Shown one piece after another: positions 41,074-46,793 of a stretch of DNA of 64,000 bases. Within the stretch, counting starts at the first letter, position 1. Each line of letters begins with the position of its first letter. The position numbers and the translations under genes are program-made. Under the pieces are notes generated by a model that was not told where the DNA came from, ran no database searches, and saw only the letters and a program-made list of their open reading frames with translations. This DNA is from an uncultured Bacteroidales bacterium (GTDB lineage: Bacteria > Bacteroidota > Bacteroidia > Bacteroidales > UBA932): the NCBI GenBank assembly GCA_946415475.1, contig CAMKSQ010000006.1, positions 30,367-94,366 of the forward strand, written 5' to 3'.

Positions 41074-43029
41074 TCAATACAAATCTGAGTATTTAACAAT
41101 GGGGCCGGTATAGCCTGCCAAGCCCGGGTTTACATAATGATAGACCTTGCCGGAAGGCAGGGTAATATCCATCTCGGCAATCTGCGCAAAGTGCTGATAA
41201 ACCATAAAGCTGGCCGACTGGATCATATCCTTGGTACGGATGTCGGAGAGCGCCTGGCGGAAGGCCGGGCCGTCCGCAATGGGCACGGGCAGATAATAGA
41301 TGGGAATGGCCGACAGGTTGCTGGAGAACGGGAACGCGCCCTTTTCGGCGTCATAGTTGTGCCAGGTGATGTCAATGGCGCCGTTGTTGTTCACCGTCAG
41401 TTTGATTTGGCCCTTGAGGAAGGTGGCGGGAAAATCGGCCATCTTCTTGTTCACGTAGGCCTCATTGGCAGCGGGATCCGCCTTCCGGGCCTGGAACTGT
41501 GCCTCCGTCTCGAATTCATCCTTGTTGTGCTGGTAATGATCCCGCCAGTTCCTTTCTGCCATATAATAGTCTGTCCATTGCAGCGACTTCCCAAGGTAGG
41601 TCATCACCTTGTCTTTGTCCAGGATGAGCGGTTCTATGATGTAACTACCGTTCCCCAGGTGCGCCACGCCCCAGAGGCCGTTTTTCTTCACATACAGGAC
41701 TTTTTTGCCCACGTACGGGTTATTGGTGGCCCCCAGGTCCGGGTCGTAATTCACCAGCAGGATACTCTCGAACTGCGGGTCCAGCACCTTCTTTCCCTTG
41801 GGCGTGGCAAAGCCGTACAGGCCGTCCACACAGTACACATAACCGTCTTTGGTGAAGGTGACATCGTCATAGATGGCCGGGGTTTTGGTGCCGTCGTCCA
41901 GGAGCACATAGTACTTGTCCTCTCCGTCCCGACGGGCCGATACGCCGTATTCGTCCACGTGGATACTGGCGTTATCAAAGGGCAGAATCACTTGTCCCTT
42001 GGTGTTCACCAGGCCGGCGTTGCCGTCATCGGCCACAGCCCAGGCCCATTTGTTCTTGCCGATGATGGTGCCCACATCCTTGTATTTCACGGGAATGAGC
42101 TCCTTGCCGTTGTCGTCGATAATGCCGGCGTGGCCCGCCTGCCATACAATGTTCTGGTTGTTATAGAACTGGATGCTGTCATACTGCGCGGTTGTCAGCG
42201 GCTTTAGCATGATGGGGTGCTTTTTGATTTCCTTCGGGTCCGCCCGGTCCACCTTGTACAGGCTCCAGACGTTGTCCTTCTGCAGCATGATTTTGCCGGA
42301 CTTGAAGGAGAATTCCACATCGGATGCCGTGAAGGGAGAAATCACCGTGGCGTGGCCCCTGTAGCACATGTTGCCCAAGCCGAACTCATAGACCACCCAT
42401 TCGGGCTGCACCTTGCCTTTCTTGGTCACCTTTTGGAGGGTAATAGCGTAGGCCTTGCTCATCTGAAGGCCCATATAGATCTGGTCGAATACGGGTTGGA
42501 GGATCCAGAAGCCGGAAGTGGGCTGCGGGTCATTCTTATGGTTGAAGACATAGGCATTGTGCCAGATGCCCTTCTTGCCCGTCTTGGGGTCCGTCAGCAC
42601 CACGCAGGTGTGGTCGTCGTCGCTGTAATAATCTGTCTTGAAGGAGATTTGGCCGCCGAAGGCGTCGTTCTGGTAATAATTGTTGTCTCCGTGGCTGTGG
42701 TCCAGGGCGCTGGTAATGAGGCTGGAGATAGCGCTCCCCAGCACCGCGGCGCCGGCCCCAATGGCCGCACCGGTTAGCGAAGAGGAAACGGACGACGACG
42801 AGGAGGAACTGCTGCCGGAGCTTTGGCTCCTGTAGTACGGGCACCAGGACTCGTGCTGCCAGGGATAGGTGATATTGCCCTTGGTGATGCCGCAGTGCGG
42901 ACAATGCTTTTTGGCTTGCTGGGGATTGGCGGTAGGGTTTGCAACGGCCTCCCCCTGGCTAAGCCCGGCCTGGGCAAAAAGGCTCCATGTGGTTAGTAGA
43001 GCGAGAAAAGAGAGCAGAATCTTTTTCAT
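41074..43029 (-). CDS. Exported WG-repeat protein, 651 aa
   Basis: The start at 43029 (MKKILLSFLALLTTWSLFAQ) opens a signal peptide. Residues 40-60 hold a small zinc-like motif (HCPHCGITKGN). A Ser-rich and then Gly/Ala segment (residues 70-110) follows. Residues 130-470 carry WG/KWG-type repeats (GIIDDNGKELIPVKYKD, GLVNTKGQVILPFDNASI, GFATPKGKKVLDPQFESI). The C-terminus ends YHYVNPGLAGYTGP and LVKYSDLY-like residues. WG-repeat proteins form beta-rich surface modules. A remnant of the same C-terminus lies at 45612-45686. It has the palindromic operator upstream. Confidence 0.85.
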   Translation of the reverse strand: MKKILLSFLALLTTWSLFAQAGLSQGEAVANPTANPQQAKKHCPHCGITKGNITYPWQHESWCPYYRSQSSGSSSSSSSSVSSSLTGAAIGAGAAVLGSAISSLITSALDHSHGDNNYYQNDAFGGQISFKTDYYSDDDHTCVVLTDPKTGKKGIWHNAYVFNHKNDPQPTSGFWILQPVFDQIYMGLQMSKAYAITLQKVTKKGKVQPEWVVYEFGLGNMCYRGHATVISPFTASDVEFSFKSGKIMLQKDNVWSLYKVDRADPKEIKKHPIMLKPLTTAQYDSIQFYNNQNIVWQAGHAGIIDDNGKELIPVKYKDVGTIIGKNKWAWAVADDGNAGLVNTKGQVILPFDNASIHVDEYGVSARRDGEDKYYVLLDDGTKTPAIYDDVTFTKDGYVYCVDGLYGFATPKGKKVLDPQFESILLVNYDPDLGATNNPYVGKKVLYVKKNGLWGVAHLGNGSYIIEPLILDKDKVMTYLGKSLQWTDYYMAERNWRDHYQHNKDEFETEAQFQARKADPAANEAYVNKKMADFPATFLKGQIKLTVNNNGAIDITWHNYDAEKGAFPFSSNLSAIPIYYLPVPIADGPAFRQALSDIRTKDMIQSASFMVYQHFAQIAEMDITLPSGKVYHYVNPGLAGYTGPIVKYSDLY

Positions 43030-43046
43030 AGGTTCAGTGTTTTTCG

Positions 43047-43121
43047 CAAAGGTACGCTCTCGGGCCGATAGTCTTGTGGCGGAATCCGCCACAAGAGAGT
43101 GTGGCGGAAGGCTTACCTTTG
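43047..43121. promoter_or_regulatory. Divergent promoter with shared palindromic operator (copies 2 and 3)
   Basis: The minus-strand -7 box TACCTTTG (43047-43054) serves the WG-repeat gene. The plus-strand TACCTTTG (43114-43121) serves the 43140 gene. Between them lies CTTGTGGCGGAATCCGCCAC (43073-43092), extended to a 23-bp palindrome by AAG. The palindrome core at 43076-43092 is 21 bases from both boxes. A half-site GTGGCGGA follows at 43101-43108. Confidence 0.85.
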
Positions 43122-43139
43122 CAGAAAACACTAAGATTA

Positions 43140-43775
43140 ATGAGAAAGGTTATTATTTCCGGACTTCTACTTCTGTGTGTATGCGCTGCCACCGCATCGG
43201 CACGCGGAAGGGTGGGCGCGGGGTATATGGTGGGCGGAACCACGCGCTGGGATGCCATGGGGAAGCAAAGCTATATCGCGCATGGTCCACTAGTCTATGC
43301 CCGCTGGAGCGTTGACCTGTCCTATTATCTGGACTTGGACTTCGGGGCGGAGTGGAGGCATCAATTCATGCCGTTCCCTGCGGCACGCATCCATCCGGTT
43401 TCTGGCCTTCCTGCCGGAGAAATCTTCAATGAAGAATACATCACCGTGCCGCTGAATCTCAATTTCATCATTTCTACAGCGGACATGGGGGCCTTGCGGT
43501 TCCTCGATTATGTAGGCGTGTACGCGGGCCCCAGGCTGGACTGGTGCATTCTTTCCCACAACGGCAGCGACCGCTCCTTCTCTTATATGAAGCAGAATTA
43601 CGGGTATCGGCCGCTGAACCTCGTTGCCGGCCTGGGCATCTATGTCATCAAAGGGAAGTGGAGTTTTACCTTAACCGCCGATCACGGCTTTCTTGACAGA
43701 TGCGCAAGGGACGATGTCAAGATAAAGAATGACTGGTTTGTATCATTTAGAATAGGATTTGAATTCGGACGATGA
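43140..43775 (+). CDS. Exported outer-membrane beta-barrel-like protein, 211 aa
   Basis: The start at 43140 (MRKVIISGLLLLCVCAATA) follows the TACCTTTG box by 18 bases and opens a signal peptide. The mature part has alternating hydrophobic strands (VGAGYMVGGTTRW, LSYYLDLDFGAEWRH, LNLVAGLGIYVIKGKWSF) and ends with an aromatic C-terminal strand (WFVSFRIGFEFGR). That fits a small 8-stranded barrel of the PorT/OmpW-like kind. The terminal residue is Arg rather than the usual Phe. It is the first gene of operon C. Confidence 0.75.
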   Translation: MRKVIISGLLLLCVCAATASARGRVGAGYMVGGTTRWDAMGKQSYIAHGPLVYARWSVDLSYYLDLDFGAEWRHQFMPFPAARIHPVSGLPAGEIFNEEYITVPLNLNFIISTADMGALRFLDYVGVYAGPRLDWCILSHNGSDRSFSYMKQNYGYRPLNLVAGLGIYVIKGKWSFTLTADHGFLDRCARDDVKIKNDWFVSFRIGFEFGR

Positions 43776-44602
43776 AACGATGGACCCTACTGGTATGCCT
43801 GCTGCTGCCCCTGGCGGGATGGGCGCAGGTGAATACGGATTTGTTCGACACGGGCTTTCATTCAAGCACGGCGATTGGCCAACTGGAGGAAATGAGTGGC
43901 CAAAGCATCAGTCGTCCTTCGTATAGCTCAGGTAGTTACAGCACCTCCTCCGGCAGCTCTTACTCCAACTCCGGAACCACCGGAGCGGAGGCTATCAGGA
44001 ATGCCAAAAGCAAATTCAAAAAGCCGTCGTCGACGGCCCGCACGCCCAAATACCGCCCGCCACGGCCCACCAAGGCCCAGAAGGCGTATGCCCGCAAATT
44101 GCGGAAGTGGAATGCGCGGTACCGGAAAACCCGGGAAAATGCCCAGCGTTATGCGCGCACCAGTCATTTCAAGTTGAAGGATATCAAGCCTCTAGCGGAG
44201 AATCCTTCGGGCACCGCTATTCCCCGGATGGTCATCCGCAACAACATCCCCAGACACATCACCCTGGACTATCCCGTATATAGGGATACGGTCTGGACCA
44301 AACTGCCGGACGGGACCCTGGAAGGCAAGGTGCAGGAAAGCAAATACTTCGCTTTCGGGGCCATTCCCGGTGAAGAGGGCTGGTTCAACGAGTTCCGCTT
44401 TACCAACCCTACAAGCAAGGAGATCTCCATCCGGGTGGAATACGAGGTCAAATACGGCAAGGACGGTGCAACCCGGCAGGAGCATAAGATTGTCCACATG
44501 CCCCCGGCAAGAATCAATGAGCCAAGCATTTACAACAACAGCCTTGGCGTCTATACCGACAACAGCATCCGCTACCGCGTTCTAAATGTTACCAGGCTAT
44601 GA
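43772..44602 (+). CDS. Hypothetical exported protein with Ser-rich and basic regions
   Basis: The ATG overlaps the previous stop (ATGA). A signal peptide (MKRWTLLVCLLLPLAGWAQ) is followed by a Ser/Tyr-rich linker (residues 48-70) and a strongly basic Lys/Arg segment (about 75-130). A beta-rich C-terminal part (LDYPVYRDTVWTKLPDGTLE, FRFTNPTSKEISIRVEYEVK) follows. The Ser-rich-then-basic region may bind nucleic acid or a polyanion at the cell surface. No family recognised; it is coupled by overlap to the next gene. Confidence 0.75.
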   Translation: MKRWTLLVCLLLPLAGWAQVNTDLFDTGFHSSTAIGQLEEMSGQSISRPSYSSGSYSTSSGSSYSNSGTTGAEAIRNAKSKFKKPSSTARTPKYRPPRPTKAQKAYARKLRKWNARYRKTRENAQRYARTSHFKLKDIKPLAENPSGTAIPRMVIRNNIPRHITLDYPVYRDTVWTKLPDGTLEGKVQESKYFAFGAIPGEEGWFNEFRFTNPTSKEISIRVEYEVKYGKDGATRQEHKIVHMPPARINEPSIYNNSLGVYTDNSIRYRVLNVTRL

Positions 44603-45630
44603 AAAAGTGCTTCCTGATTGTTCTGATGGTGCTTGGCGCACAGCTGGTTTGTGCCGCCGACACCTGGTCCGATCTTCTTCGGGCCTATAAAATGGACCTG
44701 AACACCCTGGCGCGCGGAAACGGATACCAGATTTTCCGTTCGGAGGCAGGCGGACTGGGTATCGCCTACTCTGAAACAGACGCAGCGGGGCAGTGCCATT
44801 TTTCCCTGGCCATGTTTCCCGTGGAGGCACGCGGGCTGCGATGGCTGCCCCATGCCGGCGCCAATTATCTGGAAATCCGTGTCGATGACGCCATCTCCGG
44901 GGTATTGGCCCTTCAAGAGGTGAAAGGGCCGGATACGGACCCCAAGCTGGGCAGTTTCTGCTATGTGGTAGAGCCCCGTATCTTTGTGGGCCCCGATGGC
45001 CGGATTCTGAATCTGGGGTACTACGGCGACAAACTGTTACTCCTCGTCCAGAGAGACTCCGGCGTTTTCTGGGTGGGAGAAGACGGCAAGCGGGTCGATA
45101 TCCCGGCCGTGAATCCTCCCGCAAGCATTGCCGCCCCTACGCTTCGCATCGCGGATACGCGCGTCGTAGACCTGGGTCTCAGCGTATTCTGGGCGGACCG
45201 GAATGTCGGGGCCGATGTCCCCCAGGCATACGGCGATTACGTTCCCTTCGGGTTCGAGGTCCCTTGGGGCGGGGGCTGGCGCACACCGTCCTACAGGGAG
45301 ATGGAAGAACTGGTCCTCAAATGCTCCTGGGAGCTTACCGCCTGCGACGGCGTGAAAGGATATAAGGTGACCGGCCCCAACGGGAACGCCATTTTCCTCC
45401 CGTTTGGAGGCGCTGTCTGCAGCGACGGAGAGCTGGACCGCGATGGCGAAAACGGCGCTATCTGGTCCTCGACGCGCGACCCCGAGAAATACTATTTGGA
45501 GAACAACTACATCATTTTCCTCCAGATGACCCAAAGCACCACGGAGAAGTATCGACACTATATCCGGTCTTATAATTTGTACACAAAATTGAACCTTCGG
45601 CCCGTTTTGCCAAAACCTATCATTATGTAA
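44599..45630 (+). CDS. Exported protein with C-terminal VDLGLSV-type domain, 343 aa
   Basis: The protein has a signal peptide (MKKCFLIVLMVLGAQLVCA), a beta-rich middle of about 140 residues, and from residue 190 a domain starting RVVDLGLSVFWADRNVGADV. GWRTPSYREMEELVLKC and IWSSTRDPEKYYLENNYIIF follow. That is the same domain type as the 39433 gene. The final codons (LPKPIIM) are read from DNA that in another frame encodes the end of the WG-repeat protein (45612-45686), so the stop is accidental and the C-terminus has been altered by rearrangement. Confidence 0.8.
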   Translation: MKKCFLIVLMVLGAQLVCAADTWSDLLRAYKMDLNTLARGNGYQIFRSEAGGLGIAYSETDAAGQCHFSLAMFPVEARGLRWLPHAGANYLEIRVDDAISGVLALQEVKGPDTDPKLGSFCYVVEPRIFVGPDGRILNLGYYGDKLLLLVQRDSGVFWVGEDGKRVDIPAVNPPASIAAPTLRIADTRVVDLGLSVFWADRNVGADVPQAYGDYVPFGFEVPWGGGWRTPSYREMEELVLKCSWELTACDGVKGYKVTGPNGNAIFLPFGGAVCSDGELDRDGENGAIWSSTRDPEKYYLENNYIIFLQMTQSTTEKYRHYIRSYNLYTKLNLRPVLPKPIIM

Positions 45631-45686
45631 ACCCGGGCCTGGAAGGCTATACCGGACCCCTTGTTAAATATTCAGATTTATATTGA
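45612..45686 (+). pseudogene. 3' remnant of a WG-repeat gene
   Basis: This frame encodes YHYVNPGLEGYTGP and PLVKYSDLY with its own stop, matching the last 24 codons of the WG-repeat gene at 41074 (YHYVNPGLAGYTGP and IVKYSDLY) apart from two residues. It overlaps the end of the 44599 gene in another frame. As on the minus strand, a 223-residue paralog gene follows within a few bases, so the WG-repeat gene here was deleted except for its end. Confidence 0.88.
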
Positions 45687-45688
45687 TT

Positions 45689-46351
45689 ATGAAACGTTTA
45701 GCTATTCTTTTGCTGGCCGTGCTCGTTTCGGTTCCCGCGTTTGCCCAGATGAAAAATGAAAACCTGGGGAAAAAGTACGGCAATTATGAAATCAAACTGA
45801 CCAAAGACAAATGGACCAGTGAGGCAGTTGTGTCGGCTATCTGGGATAATGCTACCAGTGTCTGGGTTACCGCTCCCAAGCTCAAGAACAAGGAAGGTTC
45901 ACTGGTCTTCCTTCCCAATACTGACGTAGATTTTATCCAGGGAGAAGACTATGTCCCGGAGGCGCAGGGACTGGTGGTTGTGGGGAACGGCTACCGATAT
46001 GACAAGGGAGTGGAGAATCCCAAGCAAAAATGGCTCATCCGGGGAGCCGGCGTATTCAGAATAGAAGATGATAAACTTGTCCCGGTAGTGGTCTCGGGCG
46101 ATGCGCTCGATGTGGCCTACCTCTGGGAAGCCCGTTACACTATTTTCAGGGTTATCCCCGGCCATAAGCTCATACTTGGTGCATTCCACCCCAAAGATAA
46201 AGAAGGTTATTCCATCTTTAACTTAGAAGGAGAACGCCTGTACAACGACCTGAAGGATTGGAAGTTCAAGGAAGAACCCAGCCTGTACATCCAGCTGGAA
46301 GACGGCTCCTGGCATCACCTGGACCCCGCCGACGGCAGCATGCTGGACTAG
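45689..46351 (+). CDS. Hypothetical exported protein, 220 aa (paralog of 40400)
   Basis: The start at 45689 (MKRLAILLLAVLVSVPAFA) opens a signal peptide; a TTG six bases upstream is less likely. The mature part reads KNENLGKKYGNYEIKLTKDK, AIWDNATSVWVTAP and ends EDGSWHHLDPADGS. It is collinear with the minus-strand paralog and shares 69 identical bases (46238-46306 with 40445-40513). It ends operon C; a terminator follows at 46408. Confidence 0.75.
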   Translation: MKRLAILLLAVLVSVPAFAQMKNENLGKKYGNYEIKLTKDKWTSEAVVSAIWDNATSVWVTAPKLKNKEGSLVFLPNTDVDFIQGEDYVPEAQGLVVVGNGYRYDKGVENPKQKWLIRGAGVFRIEDDKLVPVVVSGDALDVAYLWEARYTIFRVIPGHKLILGAFHPKDKEGYSIFNLEGERLYNDLKDWKFKEEPSLYIQLEDGSWHHLDPADGSMLD

Positions 46352-46407
46352 CCCGGCCCTATTTTTGCGCTGATCGGTAAAGTATTGATACACAGCAAGA
46401 TACTCAT

Positions 46408-46440
46408 AATCCTCGGCCCCATTTGCGCCGAGGATTTTGC
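46408..46440 (+). terminator. Rho-independent terminator of operon C
   Basis: AATCCTCGG (46408-46416) pairs with CCGAGGATT (46428-46436), followed by TTGC. The stem is 9 bp with an 11-base loop. It lies 57 bases past the stop at 46351. Confidence 0.75.
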
Positions 46441-46520
46441 ATAAGTAACTGATACTCTGCGTATTATTGACCAGCCCGGATTTAGCCATGGGGACGATTA
46501 AAGCACGCGAGATGGCACTA

Positions 46521-46704
46521 GAGAGTGTTCTGATTGGGGTGGGTGTGCTTTAACGGGGTGTGTGAGGAGTGCTTAAAGCACAGGGTGTAGCCTTGGAAGT
46601 GGTTCTGGAAGGGATGGGTGTGCTTTAACGGGGTGTGTGAGGAGTGGCTAAAGCACAGGGTGCAGCCCTGGAAGTGGTTCTGGAAGGGATGGGTGTGCTT
46701 TAAG
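46521..46704. repeat. 75-bp tandem repeat upstream of the sensor kinase gene
   Basis: Full units start at 46541 and 46616 (period 75), and a third begins at 46691 but is cut. Each contains TGTGCTTTAACGGGGTGTGT and later TTAAAGCACA, which are inverted arms (TGTGCTTTAA/TTAAAGCACA). The region 46352-46793 holds these, the terminator at 46408 and the operator at 46723; I see nothing else in it. The 75-base period is a multiple of 3, so all frames stay open across the units. Confidence 0.9.
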
Positions 46705-46722
46705 CAGAGGGGGGAATGTCTT

Positions 46723-46786
46723 GTGGTGGATTCCGCCACGGGGAAACCGATTCGCAAGGTTTTTTCGGGAGGAAATGGTATCTTTG
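46723..46786 (+). promoter_or_regulatory. Promoter with palindromic operator, copy 4, of the sensor kinase gene
   Basis: GTGGTGGATTCCGCCAC (46723-46739) differs at one arm base from copies 1 and 2/3. The -7 box TATCTTTG is at 46779-46786, 39 bases further on, instead of 21. The ATG at 46794 follows the box by 7 bases, so the transcript would be almost leaderless. Confidence 0.7.
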
Positions 46787-46793
46787 TGTCACT

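Noticed and set aside
46518..46757. 79-codon minus-strand frame with a repeated 25-residue peptide (KHTHPFQNHFQG and so on)
   Set aside because: It is only the translation of the 75-bp tandem repeat, which is open in all frames because the period is a multiple of 3; it lies across the kinase promoter.
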